Of a stretch of DNA of 64,000 nt, positions 53,446-62,040 are shown piece after piece. Origin of the DNA: Mycobacterium sp. DL99 (GTDB lineage Bacteria; Actinomycetota; Actinomycetes; Mycobacteriales; Mycobacteriaceae). The notes under the pieces were generated by a model that was given only the letters and a program-made list of their open reading frames with translations, made no database searches and was not told the DNA's origin. Within the stretch, counting starts at the first letter, position 1; each line of letters opens with the position of its first letter. The DNA is taken from assembly GCF_004762045.1 (NCBI RefSeq), contig NZ_SJOM01000007.1:1938916-2002915 (forward strand). The letters are read 5' to 3'. A program made the translations under genes and the position numbers.

Positions 53446-53886
53446 ATGGATTGCAACACGCAGGTTCTGGAAACCGCCACCGCGACGACGTTGCTCGCGG
53501 CCGGGTTGATCTTCCTGCTGGCTCTGGCGCTCGGAGTGTGGAAATACCGGCAGATGGTCACCTCCGAACACCATGTCGCGCATCCTTATGTCGACATCGC
53601 TCACCGCGCATCGTTGCTCTACGCGTTCGCCACGTTGCTGACGGCCGTGTTCGTCGAGCTCAGTGCCTGGCCGAGCTGGGTCAATCTGACCGCGGCGTTG
53701 GTCCTGGTGTTCTTCTTCCTGGCGGCGATCCTGAGCTACATAGTCCACGGCGCCCGGCGGGATACCGCCAATCAATTCGAATTCCCGAGTCCGGGGCTGC
53801 ACATCTCGATGGCGCTGCTCATCGCGGCGGAAATCGGCGGATTCGCGGTTCTGCTCGTCGGCTTCGCGGTCGGGCAGTGGGGCTGA
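53446..53886 (+). CDS. Small integral membrane protein, function unknown
   Basis: A 146-residue protein with four hydrophobic helices at about residues 12-32, 55-75, 80-103 and 118-142. Between helices one and two is KYRQMVTSEHHVAHPYVDIAHRASLLYA, with several His. It has GAGGGAGACGAG before ATG 53446, 10 bp after the DapA-like stop, so it is the third gene of the operon. It might be a transporter-associated or redox membrane subunit; no known motif is seen. Confidence 0.75.
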   Translation: MDCNTQVLETATATTLLAAGLIFLLALALGVWKYRQMVTSEHHVAHPYVDIAHRASLLYAFATLLTAVFVELSAWPSWVNLTAALVLVFFFLAAILSYIVHGARRDTANQFEFPSPGLHISMALLIAAEIGGFAVLLVGFAVGQWG

Positions 53887-53916
53887 GCCGCGGTGCGGCT
53901 GATCCGTTCGAGGCCC

Positions 53917-54384
53917 TCACCTACCCAACAACTTCCGGGTGCGCGCCGGCGCCGCGACGGGCAGATCGGCGAGGATGCCGGCGAGGGTGACGCCGTCGAG
54001 GCTGGCTCGCCAGGCCTGGTGTGCGTCAGCCATTTTCACGGCCAGGATGCACTCGTGCCGGCACCAGCTGTCAGGTAGTGCGCCACGGCCCTGCCGGCGG
54101 ATCTCGCGGCATTCGTACGGCGGGGACGCACCGTCGACGGCCTCGACGATCTGCAGCAGTGTGATATCGGCGGGTGCCCGTCCGAGTCGGAAGCCGCCGC
54201 GCGGGCCGGTCGTGGCGGCCAGCACACCCGCGCGGGTGAGCGCCTGCAACTGCTTGGCCAGATAAGGGGCGGGCAGGCCGAAATGCTCCGCGAGGTCGGC
54301 GGCCGATGCGGTGGCCCCGGGTTCGAGCTGCGCCAGCGACGTCGCGCAGTGCAGGGCCCACTCGGTGGCCACGGGGAGTTTCAC
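53917..54384 (-). CDS. Rrf2-family transcriptional regulator
   Basis: A 155-residue Rrf2 regulator. HTH at about residues 10-60 (ATEWALHCATSLAQLEPGATASAADLAEHFGLPAPYLAKQLQAL), wing TGPRGGFRLGRA, and three Cys in PYECREIRRQ...WCRHECILAV that may bind an Fe-S cluster as in IscR/NsrR. Divergent from an NAD(P)-binding gene; the 33-bp inverted repeat at 54402-54434 in the gap is the likely operator. Confidence 0.88.
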   Translation of the reverse strand: MKLPVATEWALHCATSLAQLEPGATASAADLAEHFGLPAPYLAKQLQALTRAGVLAATTGPRGGFRLGRAPADITLLQIVEAVDGASPPYECREIRRQGRGALPDSWCRHECILAVKMADAHQAWRASLDGVTLAGILADLPVAAPARTRKLLGR

Positions 54385-54401
54385 GGCCCGTAGTTTATTG
54401 C

Positions 54402-54434
54402 AGATATTACGGACCTATATAGTCCGAGATATCT
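54402..54434. promoter_or_regulatory. Rrf2 operator candidate (33-bp imperfect palindrome)
   Basis: AGATAT (54402-54407) mirrors ATATCT (54429-54434) and GGAC (54411-54414) mirrors GTCC (54422-54425), both pairs centred on 54418. It lies between the divergent Rrf2 and NAD(P)-binding genes, 17 bp from the regulator start. AT-rich, as Rrf2 sites are. Confidence 0.65.
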
Positions 54435-54456
54435 ATCGGCCGGGACGGGAGACCCC

Positions 54457-55212
54457 ATGCGAATCGCAGTTGCCGGAGCTACGGGAAACATCGGGGCGCG
54501 CGTGGTCGCCGCCCTGCAGGGTGCGGGACACGAGGTGATGCCGATCAGCCGCTCGGCCGGGGTGGATCTGTCCACCGGGGAGGGGCTCGACGCGGCTCTG
54601 GCCGGGGTACAGGCGGTGGTCGACGCGATCAGCGCCCCGCCCGCCGATCGGGACCGCACGGTGGATTACCTGGGCACCGCCACCCGCAATCTGTTGGCCG
54701 CCGAGGAACGGGCCGGCGTGGGACACCATGTGTTGCTCTCGATCGTGGGGATCCACGACATCGAGGGCAATGCTCACTACGCCGGAAAACGTGAGCAGGA
54801 GAAGCTGATCGAAGGTGGGCCCGTGCCGTGGACGATCGTGCCGGCCACCCAGTTCCACGATTTCGCCGAGATGGTGGTGAGCTGGACGGCGCACGATGGC
54901 CCCGACGGGGTCTCCGCCGATATCGCCCCGCTTCTGGTGCAGCCCATCGATCCCGACGACGTGGCCGCCGTGCTCGCCGAGGTCGTCGTCGGCAACCCGC
55001 AGGGCCGCCATGTCGACGTGGCCGGCCCGCAGACACAGGATCTGGTCGACATGGCCCGGCGGACCCTGGCGGTGCGCGGCAAGGAGGTGATGCTGGTGCC
55101 GACCTGGTCGTCGATCTTCGGCGTGTCGATGTCGGGCAATGCACTGCTGCCCGGCGACGGGGCGCGCATCGCGCCCACCACCTTCGAGCAGTGGTTGAGC
55201 CGGCAGCGGTAG
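54457..55212 (+). CDS. NAD(P)-binding (atypical SDR, NmrA-like) protein
   Basis: A 251-residue protein of the atypical-SDR/NmrA type. The dinucleotide motif is GATGNIG at residues 7-13 and a later HAHYAGKREQEKLI carries the family's conserved Tyr-Lys pair. Family members act as NADP sensors, quinone or isoflavone reductases. Divergent from Rrf2; probably Rrf2-controlled and thus linked to redox or metal stress. It runs up to 45 bp before uvrD2. Confidence 0.85.
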   Translation: MRIAVAGATGNIGARVVAALQGAGHEVMPISRSAGVDLSTGEGLDAALAGVQAVVDAISAPPADRDRTVDYLGTATRNLLAAEERAGVGHHVLLSIVGIHDIEGNAHYAGKREQEKLIEGGPVPWTIVPATQFHDFAEMVVSWTAHDGPDGVSADIAPLLVQPIDPDDVAAVLAEVVVGNPQGRHVDVAGPQTQDLVDMARRTLAVRGKEVMLVPTWSSIFGVSMSGNALLPGDGARIAPTTFEQWLSRQR

Positions 55213-55257
55213 GCCGGGGCCACGCCGGGCCCGGGACTGTCACCGGTCCCTGACATC

Positions 55258-57381
55258 ATGGACCGCATGCCGTTGGAGGCTCCCTCGCCCGCGCTGGGCG
55301 ATCTGGATGATGAGCAGCGGGAGGCCGTCCTGGCCGCCCGCGGCCCGGTCTGTGTGCTGGCCGGCGCGGGTACCGGCAAGACCCGTACCATCACCCGCCG
55401 GATCGCGCACCTGGTGGCCGGCGGTCACGTCGCGCCCAGCCAGGTGCTCGCGGTGACGTTCACCGCGCGGGCCGCCGGCGAGATGCGGGGCCGGTTGCGG
55501 CTACTGGGCCAGGAGTCCGGGGTGAACACCGCTGCGGTGCAGGCGGTGACGTTCCACGCCGCGGCGCGCAGGCAATTGCAGTACTTCTGGCCGCGTCTGG
55601 TCGGCGACACCGGGTGGGAGCTGCTCGACAGCAAGTTCGCCGTGGTCGCGCAGGCCGCGAACCGGGCCGGGATGCAGACCAGTACCGACGACGTCCGTGA
55701 CCTGGCCGGTGAAATCGAGTGGGCCAAGGCGTCTTTGATCACCCCGGAGGCCTACGGCACCGCGGTGGCCAAGGTCGGGCGGGACATCCCGTTCGATGCC
55801 GCGAAGGTCGCGGCCGTCTACTCGGGGTACGAGGCACTCAAGGCCCGCCGGGACGGCTCGGCGCTGTTGGATTTCGATGATCTGCTGCTGCACACCGCTG
55901 CGGCCATCGAGAACGACGCGGCGGTCGCCCAGGAGTTCCGCGACCGCTACCGCTGCTTCGTCGTCGACGAGTATCAGGACGTCACGCCCCTGCAGCAGCG
56001 GGTGCTCGACGCCTGGCTGGGGGAGCGCGACGACCTCACCGTGGTCGGTGATGCGAACCAGACGATCTATTCGTTCACCGGGGCCACCCCCCGTTTCCTG
56101 TTGGACTTCTCGCGGCGCTTCCCCGACGCCGCGGTGGTGCGGCTGGAACGTGACTATCGCTCCACGCCGCAGGTGGTGTCGTTGGCCAACCGGGTGATCG
56201 CGGCCGCACGCGGCCGGATGGCCGGCAGCAAGCTGCATCTGGTGGGCCAGCGTGACGCTGGTCCCGAGCCGTCGTTCTCCGAGTATCCCGACGAGGTGGC
56301 CGAGGCCAAAGCCGTGGCCAGGTCGATCAAGAAGCTGATCGAAAACGGAACGGAGCCGGCCGAAATCGCGGTGCTCTACCGGATCAACGCGCAGTCGGAG
56401 GTGTACGAGGAGGCGCTCACCGAGGCTGGGATCGCCTTCCAGGTGCGCGGCGGTGAGGGCTTCTTCAGCCGTCAGGAGATCCGTCAGGCGCTGGTGGCCA
56501 TGCAGCGCTTCGCCGAGCGTGACATTCCCGAAGACAACCTGCCCGCACTGGTGCGTGAGCTGCTGGAGCCGCTCGGCTTGACCGCCGAACCGCCGGCCGG
56601 CACCAAGGCTCGCGAGCGCTGGGAGGCGTTGACGGCGTTGGCCGAGTTGGTCGACGAGGAGGTTGCGCTGCGCCCGGAGCTGGATCTGCGGGCACTGGTC
56701 GCCGAGCTGCGTCAGCGGGCCGACTCGCGACATCCACCGGTGGTGCAGGGCGTGACGTTGGCATCGCTGCATGCGGCGAAGGGCCTGGAGTGGGACGCGG
56801 TGTTCCTGGTCGGCCTGGCTGACAACACGCTGCCGATCTCGCATGCGCTCGCACACGGGCCCGACAGCGAGCCGGTGGAGGAGGAGCGCCGCCTGCTCTA
56901 TGTCGGGGTGACCCGGGCCCGGGTGCACCTGGGCCTGAGCTGGGCGCTGGCCCGCACTCCAGGCGGGCGCCAAGGCCGTCGGCCGTCGCGGTTCCTCAAC
57001 GGCATCGCACCGCAACTGCAGAATTCGGCCGGTTCGGGGCCGGATCGGACGCGTCGTCAACGCGGCCCGGCGCCGCGCTGCCGGGTGTGCAATGCCGCCT
57101 TGTCGACGCCGCCTGCGATCATGTTGCGCCGCTGCGAAACCTGTCCGTCGGACCTGGATGAGGAGCTGCTCGCCGAGCTCAAGGACTGGCGGCTGCGCGT
57201 CTCCAAGGAGATGAAAGTGCCGGCCTATGTGGTGTTCACCGACAACACGCTGATCGCGATCGCTGAGTCGATGCCGGCAGACGAGGCCGCGCTGGTGGCG
57301 CTCCCAGGAATCGGTGCGCGCAAGCTCGAGCAGTACGGCCCGGACGTTCTCGAGTTGGTCCGCGGCCGCCAAAATTCGTAA
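55258..57381 (+). CDS. uvrD2: ATP-dependent DNA helicase UvrD2
   Basis: A 707-residue superfamily 1A helicase. Walker A is GAGTGKT (36-42), motif [15 protein letters not shown], motif [19 protein letters not shown], and motif [18 protein letters not shown]. The C-terminus has a tetracysteine module (CRVCNAAL and CETC about residues 605-630) and an HRDC domain to the end, the features that define mycobacterial UvrD2. It acts in DNA repair and has Ku-independent helicase activity in the homologues. ATG 55258 chosen; ATG 55267 is possible. Confidence 0.96.
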   Translation: MDRMPLEAPSPALGDLDDEQREAVLAARGPVCVLAGAGTGKTRTITRRIAHLVAGGHVAPSQVLAVTFTARAAGEMRGRLRLLGQESGVNTAAVQAVTFHAAARRQLQYFWPRLVGDTGWELLDSKFAVVAQAANRAGMQTSTDDVRDLAGEIEWAKASLITPEAYGTAVAKVGRDIPFDAAKVAAVYSGYEALKARRDGSALLDFDDLLLHTAAAIENDAAVAQEFRDRYRCFVVDEYQDVTPLQQRVLDAWLGERDDLTVVGDANQTIYSFTGATPRFLLDFSRRFPDAAVVRLERDYRSTPQVVSLANRVIAAARGRMAGSKLHLVGQRDAGPEPSFSEYPDEVAEAKAVARSIKKLIENGTEPAEIAVLYRINAQSEVYEEALTEAGIAFQVRGGEGFFSRQEIRQALVAMQRFAERDIPEDNLPALVRELLEPLGLTAEPPAGTKARERWEALTALAELVDEEVALRPELDLRALVAELRQRADSRHPPVVQGVTLASLHAAKGLEWDAVFLVGLADNTLPISHALAHGPDSEPVEEERRLLYVGVTRARVHLGLSWALARTPGGRQGRRPSRFLNGIAPQLQNSAGSGPDRTRRQRGPAPRCRVCNAALSTPPAIMLRRCETCPSDLDEELLAELKDWRLRVSKEMKVPAYVVFTDNTLIAIAESMPADEAALVALPGIGARKLEQYGPDVLELVRGRQNS

Positions 57382-57405
57382 AGATCGCGCCAAAACCGCA
57401 GGTAG

Positions 57406-57443
57406 AAAATAGGTTGTGCGAATTGGCTGTTAGGCTTTAGCCT
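57406..57443 (+). promoter_or_regulatory. WhiB7-autoregulated promoter
   Basis: AAAAT (57406-57410), three bases, TTGTGC (57414-57419) and TAGCCT (57438-57443). A short AT run just before the -35 is the hallmark of WhiB7-dependent promoters (AAAAT-N3-TTG). The transcript would begin near 57450 and the leader to whiB7 is about 415 bases. Confidence 0.7.
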
Positions 57444-57486
57444 CGTAACACAGCTCTGGTGACGAGACGGAAGGAGGGTGCCCGCA

Positions 57487-57705
57487 ATGGATAACAACAT
57501 CGAATTCAGCGGTGTAGCGGTTGCTGGCATGCCGTCGTCCGTGTTCGCCGTCGCCGCTGCCGCGGTTTCCCCGGCAGCTCGCCGGTACGCCGCACCCGCT
57601 GCCCCCGCCGCCGGATGGCTGGCCGCCGCTGCTGCTATTGCACCGCAGCATAAGCGCCGCCCCGCCGCCGCGACTGGCGCGTCCGTGGATCGGAGCCCCT
57701 ACTAG
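57487..57705 (+). CDS. Alanine-rich leader ORF (uORF) upstream of whiB7
   Basis: A 72-residue ORF in the whiB7 leader, with AAGGAGG at 57471-57477 nine bases before ATG 57487. 25 of 72 residues are Ala, including runs AAAA and AAAAA. Alanine-rich uORFs before whiB7 have been implicated in sensing translation stress or alanine starvation through attenuation in mycobacteria. The terminator hairpin follows 24 bases after the stop codon. It is probably regulatory rather than a source of a functional protein. Confidence 0.7.
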   Translation: MDNNIEFSGVAVAGMPSSVFAVAAAAVSPAARRYAAPAAPAAGWLAAAAAIAPQHKRRPAAATGASVDRSPY

Positions 57706-57728
57706 GTAGAGCTCCCATCACAGCCAAA

Positions 57729-57772
57729 TGGCCACGGACCCGCAGTCAATCGGATCCGTGGCCAATTTTTTT
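57729..57772 (+). terminator. Intrinsic terminator (attenuator) in the whiB7 leader
   Basis: TGGCCACGGA (57729-57738) pairs with TCCGTGGCCA (57755-57764), a stem of ten plus further inner pairs, followed by a seven-T run (57766-57772). CTCCCA at 57712-57717 and TGGGAG at 57772-57777 embrace the hairpin and could form a competing or coaxial stem. It would stop most transcripts before whiB7 unless translation of the uORF is disturbed. Confidence 0.85.
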
Positions 57773-57864
57773 GGGAGTCGTTCTCCACCCCCAGAAACCT
57801 GGTCGCAGATCCATCGAAAGACAGATCGCAACAAACTACGACCAGGAAGTAGGGGGATAAGCAC

Positions 57865-58176
57865 ATGTCCATTGCGATGACCGCTCCGGAGGTGAGCGTC
57901 GCGCCGTTGACATGCGAGGAGCGGCTGCCGGCGGTGCCGTGCCACATCGGGAATCCCGACCTGTGGTTCGCCGAGAGCCCAGTCGATCTGGAGCAGGCCA
58001 AGGCACTGTGCGCGGATTGCCCGATCCGCAACGCGTGCCTGGCCGCCGCGCTGGAACGACAGGAGCCGTGGGGCGTTTGGGGCGGCGAGATCCTCGACCG
58101 CGGAAGCATCGTGGCCCGTAAGCGGCCGCGTGGGCGTCCGCGTAAGAACGCCGCGGGTAACCCGGCCGCCGCGTGA
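57865..58176 (+). CDS. whiB7: WhiB7 transcription factor (intrinsic drug-resistance regulator)
   Basis: A 103-residue Wbl protein. The Fe-S ligands are Cys26, Cys49, Cys52 and Cys58, followed by EPWGVWGGE; the AT-hook RGRPRK is at residues 89-94. WhiB7 activates ribosome-protecting and drug-efflux genes by binding SigA and an AT-rich site. An additional Cys17 precedes the ligands. It is 11 residues longer than the M. tuberculosis version, mostly at the N-terminus. Ribosome binding site AGGGGG is 9 bases upstream. Confidence 0.96.
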   Translation: MSIAMTAPEVSVAPLTCEERLPAVPCHIGNPDLWFAESPVDLEQAKALCADCPIRNACLAAALERQEPWGVWGGEILDRGSIVARKRPRGRPRKNAAGNPAAA

Positions 58177-58191
58177 TACCTGAAGACACCG

Positions 58192-58222
58192 ACGGCGCCG
58201 AGTGCGAGACACTCGGCGCCGT
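58192..58222. terminator. Hairpin between whiB7 and the ABC1 kinase
   Basis: ACGGCGCCGAGTG (58192-58204) pairs perfectly with 58210-58222 across a CGAGA loop, 13 bp, in the 79-bp gap between the convergent genes. No T-run. Confidence 0.75.
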
Positions 58223-58255
58223 TCGGTCCTTCGGCGTGCAGCGAAATCCGTTGCG

Positions 58256-59590
58256 CTAGGCCGCTTCCTCGGCGAAACCCGGAACCAGTTCGGTGGCAAT
58301 GGCTTTCACCGGCACATGGGCATCGAGCTGGCAGCACATCGCGATCGTCGAGGCGATCACACGCAGCGGGATGGCCAGGTTCGGCGGCAGGTCGAGCTGT
58401 CGGGCCGTCTTGATCTGGGCCACCCAGTTGTCCATCTGGCCGGCCGCCATCTTCTGGATCCACCGGCGGTTGTAATGGAAGACGTCGACCTCGATCGGCT
58501 CGACGTACTGGCGCAACATGTCGTCGACTTCCTCGATCGAAACCTGTTGTCCCTTCTGGATGAAACCGGCTTCCTCCATGGTGGGCAGCAGGTCGTCGTA
58601 GTTCTTGTCCCGGGCCAGCCGGATGCATTCGCCCAAGGAGGTCGGGAAGCCGTCGGGCAGCGGTGCGACCGCGCCGAAGTCGATGACGCCCATCCGCCCG
58701 TCGGGCAGCAGCATGAAATTCCCGGGGTGGGCATCGCCGTGCATCATCTGCAGCCGCTTGGGCGCGTCGAAGGTGAGTTCGGACAACCGGGTGCCCATCA
58801 GGTCGCGCTGTTCGGGGGTGCCCTCGCGGATGATCACCGACATCGGGATGCCATCCATCCATTCGGCGATGACGACCTTCGGTGCGCTGGCGACGATCGC
58901 TGGGACGCAGAAGTGCGGATCGTCGCGGTAAGCCTTGGCGAACGCACGCTGATTCTCGGCCTCAAGCCGGTAGTCCAGCTCCATGTCGGTGCGTTCGATC
59001 AACTCGTCGACGATGCCCTGGATGTCGATGCCGGGGGCCAGCTGCTTGAACACGCCGACCAGACGCTGGATCGTCTTGAGGTCGGCGCGCAGTGCTTCGT
59101 CGGCGCCGGGGTACTGGATCTTGACGGCCACCTCACGCCCGTCGGACCAGACCGCCTTGTGCACCTGACCGATGCTGGCCGAGGCCACCGGGGTGTCGTC
59201 GAACGAGGTGAACCGGTCGCGCCATTTGGTGCCGAGCTGCGCATCGAGCACTCGGTGCACCTTGGGGGCCGGCAGCGGCGGAGCTTCTCGCTGCAATTTG
59301 GTCAACGCCTCGCGATACGGCTTGCCGTACTGCTCGGGGATGGCCGCCTCCAGCACGGACAGCGCCTGGCCGACCTTCATCGCCCCGCCCTTGAGCTCCC
59401 CGAGCACGGCGAACAATTGTTGAGCGGCTTTGTCCATCAATTCGGCAGTGACTTCGTCCTTGGACTTGCCGGTCAGACGCTTGCCGAAGCCCAGCGCTGC
59501 CCGTCCCGCCATGCCGCCGGCCAGGCCGGCGAGCTTCGCATTCCGTGCGACGCTTCCCCGTTTGATGTCGGTCACCAGACCATCATCCAT
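58256..59590 (-). CDS. ABC1/ADCK (UbiB-type) kinase-like protein
   Basis: A 444-residue UbiB-family protein. The family-specific KxGQ motif is in GGAMKVGQALS, catalytic elements include VAVKIQYPGAD, MHGDAHPGNFML and VIDFGAVAP, with a Gln/Gly-rich N-terminal helix. It matches Rv3197, and I recall it as a member of the WhiB7 regulon for macrolide tolerance. ATG 59590 is my choice; GTG 59575 (VTDIKRG, 439 residues) matches the homologue's annotated N-terminus. It is convergent to whiB7. Confidence 0.9.
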   Translation of the reverse strand: MDDGLVTDIKRGSVARNAKLAGLAGGMAGRAALGFGKRLTGKSKDEVTAELMDKAAQQLFAVLGELKGGAMKVGQALSVLEAAIPEQYGKPYREALTKLQREAPPLPAPKVHRVLDAQLGTKWRDRFTSFDDTPVASASIGQVHKAVWSDGREVAVKIQYPGADEALRADLKTIQRLVGVFKQLAPGIDIQGIVDELIERTDMELDYRLEAENQRAFAKAYRDDPHFCVPAIVASAPKVVIAEWMDGIPMSVIIREGTPEQRDLMGTRLSELTFDAPKRLQMMHGDAHPGNFMLLPDGRMGVIDFGAVAPLPDGFPTSLGECIRLARDKNYDDLLPTMEEAGFIQKGQQVSIEEVDDMLRQYVEPIEVDVFHYNRRWIQKMAAGQMDNWVAQIKTARQLDLPPNLAIPLRVIASTIAMCCQLDAHVPVKAIATELVPGFAEEAA

Positions 59591-59632
59591 GACTCGGCCG
59601 CACCGCCCACACCCAACTGGCAACAATCGTTT

Positions 59633-60481
59633 TCAACATGGGCAGTCGGGGTGCCGGGACCAGCGCCGCGCGACGATCGAGTAGCCCTCGATATCGAGTT
59701 CGAGGGTGGTGTTCAGCGTCGGCGGTGCCTCGGGCGCCGGCTGGTCGTCACCGGTGTGCCCGACAGCCCGGATCACCAGGTCCACCTGGTGCATCGCCAA
59801 CGCCGCGGTGGCGAGGATGGTCGCCCGGCCGGCACTGCCGACTGCGCCCCGGAGTTGGGTGGCCACGGCCGGCCACGCCGCATCGCGATCGGTGCGGTGC
59901 AGGTCGGCGCAATGCAGGCAACTCGTCAGCCCTGGGATCACCAGCGGCCCCACCAATCCGGCGCCATCGCGGACACACACCGACAGGTGGGCGATGCCGT
60001 CATGATGCAGGTCCTGCAGAAGCCGTGGGTCGGTGATCTGATCGTCGGCCAGCACCACCAGGTCAGTGGAGGCTGCCACGTTCCTGCTGTGCGGGTTCGT
60101 GCTCCGCCTCACCTTCGCGCCCGAACAGCGCAGGCCGTTGGCCAGTAGATCTGACAGGGGTCCACGGCCGTGGACGCGGATGGAGGCCGAGCGGGGCCGC
60201 CGAGAGCCCGCGCCCGCCGTCGTTGTGAGCATTCCCGTCTCGGTCAGCGCATCGAGCAGCTCATCGATGGCCGCGGTGTCACCGAATGATTCTGTGGCCG
60301 TGAGCAATTCGTCCCGGGTGGCCCCTGCCTGCAGTGTGCGCAGCAGTTCGGCCAGTTGTGGCTGGGTCATCCCGTCCGGGGGACGGACCAGCATCGCGCG
60401 CCGCGGGTCCCAGCCCAGCTGAACCGCCTCGTCGGGACGCAGCAGGATCGGCCTGCCTGCGGCGAGCACATAGCGCGACAT
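59633..60481 (-). CDS. Lone cyclodehydratase/E1-like protein (TOMM-maturation type)
   Basis: A 282-residue protein whose C-terminal half resembles the ocin-ThiF / cyclodehydratase partner of thiazole/oxazole-modified microcin synthesis: GPLVIPGLTSCLHCADLHRTDRD, with Cys188 and Cys191, and a terminal CPC (280, 282) that together would make the family's tetrathiolate zinc site. The N-terminal half looks like a peptide-recognition domain. No YcaO gene, precursor peptide or dehydrogenase is near. Corresponds in position to Rv3196. Function unknown. Confidence 0.78.
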   Translation of the reverse strand: MSRYVLAAGRPILLRPDEAVQLGWDPRRAMLVRPPDGMTQPQLAELLRTLQAGATRDELLTATESFGDTAAIDELLDALTETGMLTTTAGAGSRRPRSASIRVHGRGPLSDLLANGLRCSGAKVRRSTNPHSRNVAASTDLVVLADDQITDPRLLQDLHHDGIAHLSVCVRDGAGLVGPLVIPGLTSCLHCADLHRTDRDAAWPAVATQLRGAVGSAGRATILATAALAMHQVDLVIRAVGHTGDDQPAPEAPPTLNTTLELDIEGYSIVARRWSRHPDCPC

Positions 60482-60542
60482 GCGATGACTCTGCCACGGC
60501 GGCGCTGACCGCCGTTTCAGTTATCCACAGGCCGTGCGGGGG

Positions 60543-61949
60543 TCAATTGCCGCCGTCGCCACCTTTGTCGCGGCCCTCGCCCTGCTCCTTCTCCAGGTCG
60601 GCGATGGCCTGTTCGAAGGCACTGTCGAGGCCGCTGGTGTCGCCGCCGATCATCCGGTCGATGAAGCCGGCCGGCTCGTCGAGATCGGCCGCGCTCGGCA
60701 GCAGGTCGGGGTGCTGCCACACACCGTCTCGGGCGTCGGTGCCGACCGCTTCGGTCAGCCGCTCCCACAGCACCGCGGCCTCACGCATCTTGCGGGGGCG
60801 CAGTTCCAGGCCGACGAGCGTCGCGAAGGTCTGTTCGGCCGGCCCGCCGGTGGCGCGCCGCCTGCGCAGCGTCTCGGCCAGTGCCGAGGTGCCGGGGATG
60901 CGTTCGCCCAGTGCTGCGGTGACGACGGTCTGCACCCAGCCCTCGACCAGCGCGAGCAGGGTTTCCAGCCGCTCCAGGGCGGCTTCCTGCTCCGGGGTGG
61001 CTTTCGGTTCGAAGATGCCTTGGTTGAGCAGTTGCTCCATCTCCGACGGGTCGCCGAGGGAGGTGGGGTTGAAGCCGCGGGCGAAGTCTTCGATGCCGGT
61101 CATGTCGACCTTCATGCCCTTGGCGAAGGCCTCGACCGCACCGAGCAGCTGGCTGGACAGCCACGGCACGTGGCTGAACAGCCGATGATGCGCGGCCTCA
61201 CGGGCGGCCAGGAAGGTCAGGATCTCGCTGCGCGGACGCTCCAGCCCCTCTGTCAGCGATTCGATCGCCTCGGGCATGAGGGCCGCGACGCCCTTGGGGC
61301 CCAGCGGCAGGCCGATATCGGTGGAGGTCAACACCTCGCGGGACAGCTTGCCCAGCGCCTGGCCCAGCTGGGAGCCGAACGCCATGCCGCCCATCTGCGA
61401 CATCATCGCCAGCAGCGGACCGGCCATGCTCTTGGCCTCCTCGGGGAGCGCCGAGGCCCACACCGAGGAGATCTGCTCGGCCACCGGGTCACACAACCGC
61501 TTCCAGGTGTCCAGCGTGTTGTCCAGCCAGTCGCTGGGAGTCCACGCCACCGATCGGGTGGTGCCCGCGGGCAGCGGGGTGACCCCGTCGAGCCAGGTCT
61601 CGGCCAACCGCACCGCGTCGGCGACTGCGCCGGTGGTCTTTTCCGACACGGGGGCGACGAACCCGATCGAATTGGATGCCAGCTGCCGGGCCAGGTCGTA
61701 GTTCACCGGACCGGATTGTTTGCCGCCGGCCATCGCGTTGCCTGCGCCGCTGAACATCTCGCCGAGCTTGGTGAAGATCTGCCCGAGGTCGCCCATGTCG
61801 AAGTTGGCTCCGCCCATGCCGAAACCGAACGGATCCGAGCCCGGACCTGGTCCGGAGTTGCCGGAACCGGACCCCGAATCGGGGTCCTTCTTGTCTTTGT
61901 CTCGGTCGGGGTCATTCCCGGCGGAGAAGCCGAAGGGCAGGTCAGCCAT
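60543..61949 (-). CDS. DUF2342 (zinicin-like) putative metallopeptidase
   Basis: A 468-residue protein with a Gly/Ser/Asp-rich, low-complexity N-terminus (about residues 10-50) and a helical DUF2342 domain. AAREAAHHRLFSHVPWL and EGWVQTVVTAAL are the family landmarks, with His in HHRLF as the probable metal ligand; whether it is an active peptidase is unknown. The gene matches Rv3195. ATG 61949 (MADLPFGFS) was chosen over 61967 (MSTVMGMADL) on conservation as I recall it. It is divergent from the PDZ-Lon gene. Confidence 0.8.
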   Translation of the reverse strand: MADLPFGFSAGNDPDRDKDKKDPDSGSGSGNSGPGPGSDPFGFGMGGANFDMGDLGQIFTKLGEMFSGAGNAMAGGKQSGPVNYDLARQLASNSIGFVAPVSEKTTGAVADAVRLAETWLDGVTPLPAGTTRSVAWTPSDWLDNTLDTWKRLCDPVAEQISSVWASALPEEAKSMAGPLLAMMSQMGGMAFGSQLGQALGKLSREVLTSTDIGLPLGPKGVAALMPEAIESLTEGLERPRSEILTFLAAREAAHHRLFSHVPWLSSQLLGAVEAFAKGMKVDMTGIEDFARGFNPTSLGDPSEMEQLLNQGIFEPKATPEQEAALERLETLLALVEGWVQTVVTAALGERIPGTSALAETLRRRRATGGPAEQTFATLVGLELRPRKMREAAVLWERLTEAVGTDARDGVWQHPDLLPSAADLDEPAGFIDRMIGGDTSGLDSAFEQAIADLEKEQGEGRDKGGDGGN

Positions 61950-62040
61950 ACCCATAACGGTACTCATGCCCGGGTGCCCGGGTGTGGCTGTGGGTCACGC
62001 TGTGGGTGAACATGGCGGCAAAGGCTTTACTGTGGGCGGC

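Noticed and set aside
57478..57486. GTG start for the whiB7 uORF three codons earlier
   Set aside because: The GTG abuts the AAGGAGG with no spacing; ATG 57487 has a normal nine-base spacing.
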